The notes beneath the pieces are model-generated. The model was not told the DNA's origin, did not search any database, and was given only the letters and a program-made list of their open reading frames with translations. Source: Phytopythium helicoides (lineage: Eukaryota; Oomycota; Peronosporomycetes; Pythiales; Pythiaceae). Taken from it: a stretch of 64,000 nt of DNA. Each line of letters starts with the position of its first letter. Position 1 is the stretch's first letter. The position numbers and the translations under genes were made by a program. The stretch covers positions 682,001-746,000 of the forward strand of contig JANFNE010000013.1 of the NCBI GenBank assembly GCA_024867545.1, written 5' to 3'. This document shows positions 53,541 through 63,655 of this stretch, piece by piece.

Positions 53541-54293
53541 ATGGAGCTGCCGCGGCCCGAGGCCGTGCCGGACCTGCTGCTGGACGCCGAGCGGCTCAAC
53601 GTGCTGCTGGACATCGTGTGCGCCGACTACGTGACGGCCAGCTACGCGAGCCGCGAGAACGCGCGCCGCGTGGTGCTCTCGGCGCTCGCCAAGCTCCAGA
53701 TCTCGGTGCTCGCGGGCTCCTCGCTGCCCGTCGACACGCGCCGCGACTCGCCCTTCCACGCGCGCGCGCTCGAGTTCCACGACGACCTGGCGCGCGAGCT
53801 GCGCGCGCGGGCCGAGGCGCTGGGCGCCAGGGCGCTCGACGACGCCGCCGTGCGCGAGGTCATGAAGCCGCGGCTCGTGCAGTTCGTCGAGGAGCTCTAC
53901 AAGGACAGGGAGAGGCAGCTCGCGCAGCTGAACGCGCCCGCGGGGCTCGCCAGGTCGGCGTCCGCGCCGGTTGCACAGACGCAGACGGAGACGGTCGTGC
54001 CCGCGCCGTCCCCGCCGACGACGGGGGAGATCAGGATGGAGGGCTGGCTGAGGAAGAAGGGACAGCACGTGAACCTCTGGCGAGAGCGATACTTCATGAT
54101 CCGCACGAGCGCCAACGGATCGCACTTCCTATGCTACTTCCGCAAGAAGGGGGACAAGGAGCCCCGCGGGTGGTACGTGCTCGGACCGGGCACCACGGTG
54201 GACGAGGTGCGCGAGTCCCCAGATCCAGAAATCCACTGGAGATCGCACGCCGTGCTCACCCGCAAGGTCTCTGTTCATATCGCCCGCCTCTGA
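53541..54293 (+). CDS. PH-domain protein, 3' end uncertain
   Basis: Single open frame of 250 residues from ATG 53541 (context CGCCATGG). The first 130 residues are helical and Arg/Ala/Leu-rich (NVLLDIVCADYVTASYASRE, LVQFVEELYKDRERQLAQLN) and look coiled-coil-like; a Thr/Pro linker follows. A pleckstrin-homology domain begins near 165: RMEGWLRKKGQHVNLWRERY, then HFLCYFRKKGDKEPRGWYVL. The domain is cut short: the last strands and the C-terminal helix with its conserved Trp are missing, and the frame ends in SVHIARL. An unseen intron at about 54210-54260 or a real truncation are the options. PH domains bind phosphoinositides at membranes. Very high GC at third positions up to 54200, normal after it. 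Confidence 0.6.
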   Translation: MELPRPEAVPDLLLDAERLNVLLDIVCADYVTASYASRENARRVVLSALAKLQISVLAGSSLPVDTRRDSPFHARALEFHDDLARELRARAEALGARALDDAAVREVMKPRLVQFVEELYKDRERQLAQLNAPAGLARSASAPVAQTQTETVVPAPSPPTTGEIRMEGWLRKKGQHVNLWRERYFMIRTSANGSHFLCYFRKKGDKEPRGWYVLGPGTTVDEVRESPDPEIHWRSHAVLTRKVSVHIARL

Positions 54294-54735
54294 TGTACTT
54301 CAGTCTTGGTGGACGACGTCGCTTCCTTTGCTGCTTCAGGAAACCTTTGCAGCGAACCACCCTGCCTTGCATGCGGTTGACAAGAGACCAGTCAAGAGGT
54401 TCAGGTTGCATTGACCAAGCGCAAGGTACTATAGAAAGTAGTAAACACCGAGAGATCCTGGTATAATCAAAAGGAAGTTTAGTAAGCACCAACAGATCCT
54501 GCAGCAGAGGTTGGCCATCAACACCAATCCACAATCAAGACATGGCCATCAACACACGCGCCAAGTTCAACCAAGCAGACAAGATGGCGTGCATTATTTT
54601 GCGTTGAGCGTGTACTATGGCTTGTCGGGTGAGTTCAAGGTCTTGAGGCGATTGGTCGGCAAGACAGCGAGTACTCCTCCATGAGATCCTTTGCCTTTCC
54701 GCTCGATCCGCTTCGAAGCAAAGCTCACCAACCTC
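54294..54735. other. Intergenic
   Basis: Possible lost 3' exons of the PH-domain gene, but no frame resembles the end of a PH domain. Confidence 0.35.
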
Positions 54736-54755
54736 TCACTTTGCCATTCACTTCC
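54736..54755 (+). promoter_or_regulatory. Oomycete initiator-like motif of the GH3 gene
   Basis: TCACTTTGCCATTCACTTCC fits initiator plus flanking element; about 65 bases upstream of ATG 54820. Confidence 0.55.
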
Positions 54756-54819
54756 AAGCGCGCAAACCACCTCCAACAAGCCTCGCTCCAGCCTCTCTTC
54801 CCCAGCTCGCAAGACTACC

Positions 54820-57165
54820 ATGCTCACCTCGTGGCTGCGTGCGGCCGTCGTGGCCAGCCTCGGACTCACTGCTGTATCCGCATGGGACGAATGGGACTCG
54901 CAGGCCGACGCCATCGTAGCGACCATGACCACGCAGCAGCTCATCGGTCAGATGACCCAGATCGACATCTCGGTGCTCCTCAATGACTCCAACCTCCTTG
55001 ACGAAGACCTTGTACGCTCGTACGCTCGTCTTGGCGTCGGCTCGTACCTTACCAGTCCTTTCATCAACGGTCCGCTCAATGGGACGTACGCATGGGATGC
55101 TGAGCAGTGGCGTGTTGCAATCAACACCATCCAACAGATCACGCTTGAAGAGAATGGCGGACACCCCATGATCTACGGTATCGACTCCGTCCATGGTGCC
55201 GTCTTCGTCAGCAACGCGGTCAAGTTCGGCCAGCAGATCAACGGCGGTGCGTCGTTCAACCCCGACCTTGTGTACGAGATGGGCCGTGTTGCTGCTCGTG
55301 ACACCGCAGCTGCTGGTATCCCGTGGCTTTTTGCACCGATTCTCGAGATCTCACGCAACCCGCTGTGGGCTCGTACATATGAGACGTTTGGTGAGGACCC
55401 CCACCTCGTTGCCACTATGGGGAGTGCGATCATCCGCGGTATGCAGAGCAACAACGGCTCCGCGGCTTGTATGAAGCATTTTATCGGATATTCGAAGACA
55501 CCGACCGGTCATGACCGCGATGGTGTTGTGATGACCGACTTCGAGCTTCTCAACTACTTCATGCCGTCGTTCCGTGCTGCTATCGATGCTGGCGTGCTCA
55601 CCGCAATGGAAAACTACATCTCCATGAACGGCATGCCAACGGTGGCAAATTCCAAGCTGCTGAATGACTTGCTGCGCAACGACCTCGGCTTCGATGGCTT
55701 CGTCGTGTCGGACTACAACGAAATCAACAATCTCAACGAGTGGCACCGCGTGGCTCGTAACAAGGATGAAGCCGTGCGTATGTCTATCACACGCACGTCA
55801 CTCGATATGAGCATGGTTGCCGCTGACACCTCGTTCACGAACGGCTCGGAGCTTCTTCTCAGTGAAGATCCCGAGATTATTAGTCGTATTCGTGAGTCTG
55901 CTCGGCGTGTTGTCAAGACCAAACTTCGCATCGGTTTGTACGATAACCCTGTACCTGGTGAGGAGAACGTCGAGCTGATCGGCAACGCCGATGACGTCGC
56001 AGCTGCGCTGGAGCTAGCTCGTGAGTCGATTGTGCTGCTCCAGAACAACGACAGTACTTTACCTCTACCCACCGGACAGTCTGTCTTCCTTACGGGTCCT
56101 TCTGCGGACAACATTGGTCTTCAATGTGGAGGCTGGTCAAATAGGTGGCAAGGATACTCGGACCAGGAGCAGCTGTTCCCGTACGGTATCACGGTCAAGA
56201 CCGGAATCGAGAGCATCGTCGGTAATGACAGCGTCACGTACTTCAACGGACTCTACACCAACGGATCCTACTCGGACGCTGACCTCGCCACTGCCAAGCA
56301 GCTCGCGTCTCAGGCCGAATACACCATTGCAGTCATCGGTGAGCCGACGTACGCCGAGAAACCCGGAGACATCAACGACCTGGCTCTGCCGTACGGTCAG
56401 ATCGAGTACGTGAAGGAGCTGGCGGCGACTGGCACAAAGGTCATCGTGGTGCTGTTCGAGGGTCGTCCGCGTCTTCTTGCAGACTTGCCGGAGAATGTGC
56501 ACGCGATTGTGCACGGTCTTCTTGCATGCGAACAGGGCGGCAAGGCTGTTGCGGAGATTCTGTATGGCGAGGTGAACCCTAGTGGTCGTCTCCCGATCAC
56601 GTACCCGAAGGATCAGGCGAACGTCGCCATCCCATACAACCACTACGTGAGCACCAAGTGCTCGAATGGTAACGACTACTTCTACTGTCTAAACCAATGG
56701 GACTTTGGCACCGGCCTCAGCTACACGACCTTCAACTACTCGGACCTCGCGCTCAGCACTCACAACGTCACCTCGAGCTCGGATGCGATCGACGTGTCAG
56801 TCACGGTGACCAACTCTGGATCGGTGGCTGGCAAGGAGACCGTCATGCTGTTCATCACGCAGCCGTTCCGATCGTTCATGGTTCCGGAGACGAAGATGCT
56901 GAAGAAGTTCAACAAGATCAGTCTGGAGGCGGGCGAGTCGACGACGGTGTCGTTCACGCTGACGGCGGAGGACTGGAGCGTGTACTACCCTCAGATCGGT
57001 CAGGGTCTGAAGCTGGTTGCGGAGGACGCGGACTACGTTGTCTCCATCAAGCCGGAGACGGAGTGCAATGTGTATAACTCGTCGATGCCTGCCAACCCTC
57101 TGTGCGCGACGTTCAACATCAACACTGGTGAGCATCCGTACCTGTCGCTGGCGCCGCTAATGTAA
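54820..57165 (+). CDS. Secreted GH3 family beta-glucosidase
   Basis: Single exon, 781 residues. The frame is open from 54691, but that begins with TTG and lies just behind the initiator motif; ATG 54820 opens directly into a signal peptide (MLTSWLRAAVVASLGLTAVS). The N-terminal TIM barrel shows LGVGSYLTSPF, YGIDSVHGAVFVSNA, LFAPILEISRNPLWARTYE, CMKHFIGYS and the nucleophile Asp 298 in GFDGFVVSDYNEI. An alpha/beta sandwich follows (SIVLLQNNDSTLPL, GGWSNRWQG), then a fibronectin-III-like end (WDFGTGLSYTTFNYS). The enzyme releases terminal beta-linked glucose from glucans or glucosides outside the cell, fitting a cellulose and beta-glucan degrading oomycete. Several N-x-S/T sites are present. 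No GPI signal. Confidence 0.93.
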   Translation: MLTSWLRAAVVASLGLTAVSAWDEWDSQADAIVATMTTQQLIGQMTQIDISVLLNDSNLLDEDLVRSYARLGVGSYLTSPFINGPLNGTYAWDAEQWRVAINTIQQITLEENGGHPMIYGIDSVHGAVFVSNAVKFGQQINGGASFNPDLVYEMGRVAARDTAAAGIPWLFAPILEISRNPLWARTYETFGEDPHLVATMGSAIIRGMQSNNGSAACMKHFIGYSKTPTGHDRDGVVMTDFELLNYFMPSFRAAIDAGVLTAMENYISMNGMPTVANSKLLNDLLRNDLGFDGFVVSDYNEINNLNEWHRVARNKDEAVRMSITRTSLDMSMVAADTSFTNGSELLLSEDPEIISRIRESARRVVKTKLRIGLYDNPVPGEENVELIGNADDVAAALELARESIVLLQNNDSTLPLPTGQSVFLTGPSADNIGLQCGGWSNRWQGYSDQEQLFPYGITVKTGIESIVGNDSVTYFNGLYTNGSYSDADLATAKQLASQAEYTIAVIGEPTYAEKPGDINDLALPYGQIEYVKELAATGTKVIVVLFEGRPRLLADLPENVHAIVHGLLACEQGGKAVAEILYGEVNPSGRLPITYPKDQANVAIPYNHYVSTKCSNGNDYFYCLNQWDFGTGLSYTTFNYSDLALSTHNVTSSSDAIDVSVTVTNSGSVAGKETVMLFITQPFRSFMVPETKMLKKFNKISLEAGESTTVSFTLTAEDWSVYYPQIGQGLKLVAEDADYVVSIKPETECNVYNSSMPANPLCATFNINTGEHPYLSLAPLM

Positions 57166-57406
57166 GTGTGGTAGGTGGTATCTGAGCTTGATCTTCCCTT
57201 AATGGCTCGCTCGGGTAGCGAACCACCACCAAGTAGACGTAGCGCAGTCGTCTGCAGAATAGCAAATGCATCGTTTGTGGCTTTGAAATCGAGAGTCAAC
57301 ACCAACTCTGGAGCTACAAGTTGCCTTTATGTAGCCATCGATGGCCATCATGACTGACCAGTCACTCCTCCGAGCCCTCCTCCCCGCCCAAAGATCCGCC
57401 GCCACC

Positions 57407-58942
57407 ATGGCGCTGCTGCCGCTGCTTGCGCTGCTGCTGGCCGCGAGCGCGGGCCCCGCCGCAGCCTGCGACGCGCGCGACGTGCTGTGGCTGTGGAGCG
57501 GCGCGCTGACGTCTCACTCCATCAACTTCCGGCTGGGGTTGCGCGCCGGCAGCGCCTGCGACGCGCGCGACCTGCTGCTCTACGCGTTCCCGACGCTGCA
57601 GGCGGACGAGCGTCCGCACTCGTCGGTCGCCGCGTGCTCCGTCGTGGCCGCGACCGAGTCGCCGGACCGCCCGCTGCGAGAGGACGAGAAGCTGACGCGC
57701 GTCTTGGCCTGCGAGCTCCAGGACCTGCACCCGCGGCGCGACTACCGCTACGAGCTGACGCTACTGCGCTCCGGAGACGTGGCGAGGAGCGGGAGCTTCC
57801 GCACGCCCGCGACCGAGGGCAAGCCCTTCAGCTTCCGCCTGGCGTTCGCGTCCTGCGCGGATGAAGACTCGGACCCGCGCGTGTTCCAGCACGTGACGCA
57901 GCAGTACCCCGGCGCGCTGCTCTTCCTGCACATGGGCGACCTGCACTACCACAACCTGGCCGTGGACGACGTCGGGGCCTTCCGAGATGCATACACGTCC
58001 ATGTTCACGTCGCCCGCGGGCCGCGCCATGCTGGAGATGCAGCTCCCGTTCGCGTACATGTGGGACGACCACGACTACGGCCCCGACAACAGCGACAAGA
58101 CTGCACCGGGACGCAACGCGTCGGTGCGCGCGTACCGAGAGTTTGTGCCGCACTACCCGCTGGTGAGTGAGAGCGAGGGAGAGCAACTTGGACCAGTGCA
58201 CCAGGCGTTCACGATTGGACGCGTGCGCATCCTGCTGACGGACCTGCGGTCTGCACGGACGCCCAACCTGGCTCCAGACATGCCGTCCAAGACTGTGCTC
58301 GGACCCAAGCAGAAGCGCTGGTTCAAGCAGGAGCTCGTGCGCGCGACCACGGACCCGGACATCAAGCTCATACTTTGGTGCAGCACCATGCCGTGGATCG
58401 ACGACGAGCGCAAGTGGGGCTACTTCAAGTATGAGCAGCAGGAAATCGTCAACTACATCAAGGGCCACGGACTCAACAAGTGGGTGCCGATCATCATCGT
58501 GGCCGGCGACGCACACATGCTTGCAGTCGACGATGGCAGCAACAGTCCCGGCAATCTAACTACCCTGCACGCTGCGGCGCTCGGTCGACCCGGTTCCATC
58601 AAGGGAGGTCCATACAGCCACGGAGCTTTCCCGGGATCAGGACAGTACGGCGTGCTTGACATTACCGACTCGGGTGGTGATGACGTGTGTGTGTACTACC
58701 GAGGCGTCAACATGGATAAGGGCGTGCTAGTCGAGTACGACACGTGCGACCCGAGCCGCACACCGCCACGCGAGCCCTACTATCCACCGCCAGTGATTGT
58801 GCGCCAGATGCAGCGCTTCTACAAGAAAAACAAGGTGCTAGTCACCAGTGGCGTGATTATCGTTTTCGCGGGAATCATCTACGCGATTGGGTCGATCGTG
58901 GTAGTGCTTCGCCGCCACTCGGATCCCAAGAAGCGCATGTGA
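57407..58942 (+). CDS. PhoD-like metallophosphatase with C-terminal membrane anchor
   Basis: Single exon, 511 residues. ATG 57407 has an ideal context (GCCACCATGG) and begins a signal peptide (MALLPLLALLLAASAGPAAA); ATGs at 57341 and 57350 are in frame but would bury it. Residues 25-135 are a beta-sandwich N-terminal domain (RPLREDEKL, YRYELTLLRSG). The metallophosphatase core follows: RLAFASCADE, LFLHMGDLHYHN, YMWDDHDYGPDNS, ILLTDLRSARTPN, ILWCSTMPW and IIVAGDAHMLAVDD. PhoD-type enzymes hydrolyse phosphate mono- or diesters with Ca/Fe. One membrane helix near the end (VTSGVIIVFAGIIYAIGSIV) and a short basic tail give a type I topology with the enzyme outside or in a lumen. Convergent with the gene at 59126. 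Confidence 0.88.
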   Translation: MALLPLLALLLAASAGPAAACDARDVLWLWSGALTSHSINFRLGLRAGSACDARDLLLYAFPTLQADERPHSSVAACSVVAATESPDRPLREDEKLTRVLACELQDLHPRRDYRYELTLLRSGDVARSGSFRTPATEGKPFSFRLAFASCADEDSDPRVFQHVTQQYPGALLFLHMGDLHYHNLAVDDVGAFRDAYTSMFTSPAGRAMLEMQLPFAYMWDDHDYGPDNSDKTAPGRNASVRAYREFVPHYPLVSESEGEQLGPVHQAFTIGRVRILLTDLRSARTPNLAPDMPSKTVLGPKQKRWFKQELVRATTDPDIKLILWCSTMPWIDDERKWGYFKYEQQEIVNYIKGHGLNKWVPIIIVAGDAHMLAVDDGSNSPGNLTTLHAAALGRPGSIKGGPYSHGAFPGSGQYGVLDITDSGGDDVCVYYRGVNMDKGVLVEYDTCDPSRTPPREPYYPPPVIVRQMQRFYKKNKVLVTSGVIIVFAGIIYAIGSIVVVLRRHSDPKKRM

Positions 58943-59125
58943 GTGGCCATTGCATCTCTCCTTGGTGGATGGAGCGAATCGCAATCAGTTTAAATATATT
59001 GTCGATTTTGGTGGCTCATGTGAAGCATCCAACTGCGCGAGCGCTGTCGAGGGGGCAGGAAATACACGAAACTGTGAATATCAAACAGTCCGACTCGCAC
59101 GATTGACATACTTGAGCGACGAATG

Positions 59126-60778
59126 CTAACCGGACGCAACGGCAGCGGTGGGCAGAAAGGCCGACACACCCAGCAAATCCATGAGAGGCTCGAAGCCGAT
59201 TGCAAACTCGACGTATTGAAGGCGCAATGCCGGTGAAAAGCAGTAGCAGATCATGGCGTCGAACGGCAAATGCACGTGCCGTTCAAGTGTGCCATTGTCA
59301 CCAGACTCGGATACTTCACTCGCGATCGACGACACATCGTCGTTCGGATCTTCTCTGTCAGCAGGGGGCTCTTTATCTTCTAGCGACAGCGCAGACAATC
59401 CTGACGGCTTGGTTACGGGGGGCACGAGTGAAAAGCACGATGCCTTTGAAGCAACAACGCGCGTTTGGCGCGACACTCGGTTGGTCGCAGTCAAATGGAA
59501 CGCAAAAATCTCGCCTTCCGGATTGCACAAGATCTCGAGAGGGTCGCTATCGTCCGCTCCGCGCGCCCCACCTCCAGTTGAGGCTGTTGTGCTGCTCTCA
59601 ACATGACCGCTTCCTTCTTCTCCACTGAAAGCCTCAATTACCGGTTTCTCCGGGAGCTTTCCATACGATAGGAACACCCGCATAGCATAGGACGTCGTGT
59701 TGAGGAACACACCCTCACGCTGAACGGGCAGCGCGTATTGCGTGTCACCAACTTGTAGCACTGCGTCGTACGTCCAGTCGAGCGGGCGATAGTTGAGTGG
59801 ATTGAAGAGATACAGCAGGTATGTGTTGCTCACGAGCGCGTTGACGCATATCTCTTCGCGCTGCAACCGGTATCGCAGCGTGTTGTCGTCAATATTGATT
59901 GTCATCCCCGACAGCTCGTGAAGCTTGATCGACGAGTAGTCCTTTCCCTCGGTGAGCGAAGAGTTTGCCACAAGCGTCGAGGCCTCGGGGTCGTCTAACA
60001 CCTGTTCCCTATCTTGCTGAGTTTCCTGGTTGCCGTGCTGGTTGCCGTCTTGCTCTACAGCCGTCGGTATCGGTGGCCGCTGGTCTTCTAAAGCATTGCC
60101 AGTGGGGTGGATCGTGCTGGGCGGAGAGAGCGGGCGGAAGATGAGTCCGTCGATGGATACCCAGACCTGCATCATGAGCAGCGCGCTGTCGAGGAATGCG
60201 GGGTCTGGGAACGCGAAGGACGCGCGCAGCAGGGCGTTGGTGTCTAGCAGCACTGGCGCGGGGAAGATGGGGTACAGCTCGCTCTCAAAGTTGAGCGATC
60301 CGCGCAGCGACGCGACCGAGGCCATGAGGTTGATGTGCTCGTTGAGCAGCCCCCGCGCCTCGTCAACCGAGACCATGCCGATGAGCGCGGATATCTCCTG
60401 GATGGAGCGGTTGATGCGCAGCGAGAGGTCGAACATGCGCTTGCAGCGGTTGTAGACGACTGCCCTCTCGCGCGAGCACATCATGGTCTTGCCCTGCGGC
60501 ACGGGGAAGAAGGTGGTCTCTCCGCGCGCGTTCATGAGGTACACGCGCGCGCTCACGCGGTCCACGACCTTGAGCTGCAGGTGCGCGCGCAGCTTGTAGC
60601 ACTTGCGCCACTGCGCCGCGGCGTACCGCGGCTCTCCGAACTTGCCGAGCACGCGCAGGCGCCACTCGGCCTCTCCGATGTCGCGCACCTCGCGCGCCAC
60701 GAGCGCCAGCGCCTCCAGCTCTCGCTCCGTCAGGAAGCGCAGCGCGAACGGCAGCGACCGCGCGAAGCCGTCGCCCAT
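59126..60778 (-). CDS. Unknown 550-residue protein
   Basis: Single exon from ATG 60778. The N-terminus (LPFALRFLTERELEALALVA, then EAEWRLRVLGKFG) has the look of an F-box-like helix bundle, but without a clear signature. The middle is ordered (KTMMCSRERAVVYNRCKRMF, DLSLRINRSIQEISALIGMV, LYPIFPAPVLLDTNALLRAS). Between about residues 240 and 285 there is a Gln/Asp/Pro-rich linker. A beta-rich part follows (TYLLYLFNPLNYRPLDWTYD, YALPVQREGVFLNTTSYAMR). The C-terminus carries an acidic, Ser-rich loop before a final hydrophobic segment. No signal peptide or membrane helix. It faces the START/FYVE-like gene, whose stop is about 215 bases away. I do not recognise the family. Confidence 0.65.
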   Translation of the reverse strand: MGDGFARSLPFALRFLTERELEALALVAREVRDIGEAEWRLRVLGKFGEPRYAAAQWRKCYKLRAHLQLKVVDRVSARVYLMNARGETTFFPVPQGKTMMCSRERAVVYNRCKRMFDLSLRINRSIQEISALIGMVSVDEARGLLNEHINLMASVASLRGSLNFESELYPIFPAPVLLDTNALLRASFAFPDPAFLDSALLMMQVWVSIDGLIFRPLSPPSTIHPTGNALEDQRPPIPTAVEQDGNQHGNQETQQDREQVLDDPEASTLVANSSLTEGKDYSSIKLHELSGMTINIDDNTLRYRLQREEICVNALVSNTYLLYLFNPLNYRPLDWTYDAVLQVGDTQYALPVQREGVFLNTTSYAMRVFLSYGKLPEKPVIEAFSGEEGSGHVESSTTASTGGGARGADDSDPLEILCNPEGEIFAFHLTATNRVSRQTRVVASKASCFSLVPPVTKPSGLSALSLEDKEPPADREDPNDDVSSIASEVSESGDNGTLERHVHLPFDAMICYCFSPALRLQYVEFAIGFEPLMDLLGVSAFLPTAAVASG

Positions 60779-60994
60779 GCTCGCGACGGTCCGTCCCTAG
60801 TCGGCGCCTTCTCTATAAGTAAGTAAGCAGCGGGCAGTGTACAGTCGGAAAAAAAACCTTCCTCTTCTTTTCGACCAATCATAGACGCAGAAGGGGGTTT
60901 AGAGAGACAGGAGTGGACGAAAATCGAAAAAGGGAAACCAACAGGTTGAAGTTTCCGAGACGAGACAGAATGCATTTAGCATATTAGCTGCTGC

Positions 60995-62971
60995 TCACAG
61001 CATGATGATCTCGTCCTGCAGGAAGCGCACGTGCAGCGAGCTCCCGCGCGCGCTCGCGGGCGACGGCGGCGCTGCTGCGGGTGGAGAAGGCTGCGGGGCG
61101 CTCGGGTGATCGCTCCGGCGCTTGGAGCGGCGAATTTTGCGTCTGGGGGCGCGTTTTGGCGCGTGGAGAAGCGCAATGGAGGCGGTGGCCGATTCCGGCG
61201 TCGGCGGGGGGTTGGAGCTCTGGCGCTCCTCTGAGATTGATGCGAGCGGTAGAGTCAGCGCGCGTGAGGGGCGCTGGTTGAGTGGGGCAGGCTGGGGGGA
61301 AGAAGCGGTGGAGGGGGAGGCCGGGAGCCCGTGGCGTAGCAGACGGAAGACTTTCTCGGCGTCCTTGGAGTTGTCTGCGGCTGGCGTGGCGTGGCTCGAT
61401 CGGCGGTGCTGGCGGTGGGATGTCCGCGAGCTGCTTGAGCGAAGAGGAGGAGGGGGAGGTGAAAACACAGGGTCTGGAGCGGCGCGCTTCAACACGCAGC
61501 GAGTGCAAACGCGGCGCTTCTTGTGCTCGAGCCCGGTCGATGCGATGCGGAGCTCGACGCTGCAGCGCTTGCAGACTGTCTCGCCGCACTTGCGGCACGC
61601 GAAGGCCTTGCCGAACACGCGGAACTTGCTCGAGCAAATGTGGCACTGGCGCTGAGGCTCTGGCTTGGTCAGCTCGAAGCGGTTGGTGTCCATGAACGAG
61701 ATGCGCTGGAGGCGGTGGTCCACAAGTGCGCGGTCGAGAGATGAAAGGAACGAGAGGCGCTTGAAGGCCATGGCTCGATGGATCTTCTCCGAGATGTTTC
61801 CCTTGAGGTCGATTTCAACCGCGCACATGACGTCCAGCCATCGATCAGGTGCCTCCTTGGCTGGGATCGCAATCATACCGCTCTGGTACATCCTTCCGCG
61901 CACGACGCAGTTCGTGTACTCTTGCGACGGGCACCACGGGAGCTGCACGGAGTGGAGACTCTGGACTAAGCCGTACCTTCCGTCAGGCGCACGAAAGCTA
62001 CTCTTGTCTTCCAGCAGCAAAAAGTCCCGGAGCTTTGCGCTCTTCCAACCCAACCAACTCGGTGTCTGCATCGCCATCCAGCTCAAACCAACATATCGAC
62101 CGTCACCAATCTCTGAGCATTCTGGACGCTCTTCTGACATATCCATAAGCGCATGCAGCCTTCTCACTTCAGTCATGTCCGGGTTCATCAAGGAGGCGAT
62201 GTCGTCACTTTTAGATCCGAGTAGCTCGGTGAGCTCCGCTATGGTGCCTCGAACTTTGCGAAATCCGAGGAAACGCAGTCGGTCTGACGATTTGTCCTTG
62301 CTGGACCGGCGGGTCTCTCTTGACTCTCGACTGGCATCGAGCTGAAAGACCTTCGTTCCACAGTCGTTCTCGACCAAGGTGTAACCATCGATATGGGTCG
62401 GAACCGCGTCAGACAGCAAAGTTCCTAGTCGTGTCGCTGAGCGGAGGCACTGGTGCTCATACATGACGTCTAGCATCCGACACGCGCGACGCGCCAAAGC
62501 CCGACTGTTCTTGTCTGCGACGTGCAGTAACAGCGATCGATCGCCATCAGAGAGCTTGGATTCGGACGTATTGGCGCAAATCGAACGCGAGTACTGAGGG
62601 GAGTCGTATGCAGTCGCCGTCATCCGGCGCGGAGAAAGCGAGTTGGTGGTGGTCAGGTGTTGAGATCGTCTCCATTGTGTCAACCTTCTCGCTCCGATAG
62701 ACGTAGCTGTCTCCGTTGTGGTCTCGCAGCGCCTCCGGAGAGGAACCTTGTTGCCAACGTTGGCAGAGTCGCAGCTCGCGCTCCGGCTACTTCGCGTGCT
62801 GAGCTTTGCCGTGCAATCCCACCGCGGTGATTCAAGACCCGTGGGGCTCTCAACCGCCAATGACTCGAACGAGCCCATACCAATTGTCGCTGACTTCTGT
62901 CTGGCGAGCGCTTGAGATTCTCGTCGGAGTTCCTCAATGCGGAGCAACACAGAAGTAGTGCGCTCGTCCAT
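60995..62971 (-). CDS. START domain plus FYVE-like zinc finger protein
   Basis: Single exon, 658 residues. After a Ser/Arg-rich N-terminus a START-type lipid-binding domain covers about residues 190-425 (VPTHIDGYTLVENDCGTKVF, LHSVQLPWCPSQEYTNCVVR, DRWLDVMCAVEIDLKGNISE). A zinc finger follows at about 443-495: CHIC, FACRKCGETVCKRCS and RRVCTRC, the eight-cysteine layout of FYVE. The membrane-binding parts of true FYVE fingers are altered: no WxxD before the first cysteine pair, and FACRK where RxHHCR is expected. The last 150 residues are Pro/Ser/Arg-rich and probably disordered. START plus FYVE proteins form a large family in oomycetes; a role in lipid sensing or trafficking is likely, but endosomal phosphatidylinositol-3-phosphate binding is doubtful here. 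Confidence 0.85.
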   Translation of the reverse strand: MDERTTSVLLRIEELRRESQALARQKSATIGMGSFESLAVESPTGLESPRWDCTAKLSTRSSRSASCDSANVGNKVPLRRRCETTTETATSIGARRLTQWRRSQHLTTTNSLSPRRMTATAYDSPQYSRSICANTSESKLSDGDRSLLLHVADKNSRALARRACRMLDVMYEHQCLRSATRLGTLLSDAVPTHIDGYTLVENDCGTKVFQLDASRESRETRRSSKDKSSDRLRFLGFRKVRGTIAELTELLGSKSDDIASLMNPDMTEVRRLHALMDMSEERPECSEIGDGRYVGLSWMAMQTPSWLGWKSAKLRDFLLLEDKSSFRAPDGRYGLVQSLHSVQLPWCPSQEYTNCVVRGRMYQSGMIAIPAKEAPDRWLDVMCAVEIDLKGNISEKIHRAMAFKRLSFLSSLDRALVDHRLQRISFMDTNRFELTKPEPQRQCHICSSKFRVFGKAFACRKCGETVCKRCSVELRIASTGLEHKKRRVCTRCVLKRAAPDPVFSPPPPPLRSSSSRTSHRQHRRSSHATPAADNSKDAEKVFRLLRHGLPASPSTASSPQPAPLNQRPSRALTLPLASISEERQSSNPPPTPESATASIALLHAPKRAPRRKIRRSKRRSDHPSAPQPSPPAAAPPSPASARGSSLHVRFLQDEIIML

Positions 62972-63655
62972 GGCTGACTGTGTACGATCACTTCTCGCTG
63001 GGAGCCGTGAAGGTGACTACCCGCGACCTCCTCCGAAGCGTTGCTCGCCAGAAAGTTGGGAAATGACAGGAGATCCCAACCAACCGCGCTCGACCAGAGG
63101 ACTCCATATCGCTCGCGAGGTGGCCGCGGCAGCTGCCAACACGACTGGCCACAGCTTCAAGGGTGTTCGCCCGCTGCTCAGCAAGTGCGCCAACCGAAGA
63201 AAAACGGTGGCAGACTGGGCGTCAGCCTCCGACCACAGGTGTCCATGATTCATGAGCAGTGCGCGTGAAAGGCTATCTGTCATTGCGGCCGCGACATTTG
63301 TCCGAGGAAGTCGGAGCCGGATCACTTAGGGTGGTATTGAAGTCATCACAGTGCGAGACACTTTACGAGGGACGTACTGGACACTTGGCACCCGTGGGAT
63401 CCGCATGGAGAGGCTCGACCGCCGTGTTTCTGGAACAAACATGCCAGCGCAGGTGGCCGGAGGCGAAGCAGAGGCGCTGCTTGTGGGCCTCACGATCTAG
63501 GATGCGCGTCTCTCCTCGCGATGAGGTCGGGTAGCATCGCCATTTCGACCGCTTCCGGCATTCGGTCCGTCGTGGGATAATCGTCAGTGCTGTGGCGTCG
63601 CCACTGAGCGAACCCATCGCGGATTTTCGTCACTGCCACGAGCGAATGATGGCGT
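62972..63655. other. Intergenic, no supported gene
   Basis: Short frames on both strands (for example minus 63017-63325) lack family resemblance. Promoter side of the START/FYVE-like gene. Confidence 0.35.

Noticed and set aside
53139..54125. 328-codon minus-strand ORF over the PH-domain gene
   Set aside because: Antisense of a very GC-rich coding region; no recognisable domain.
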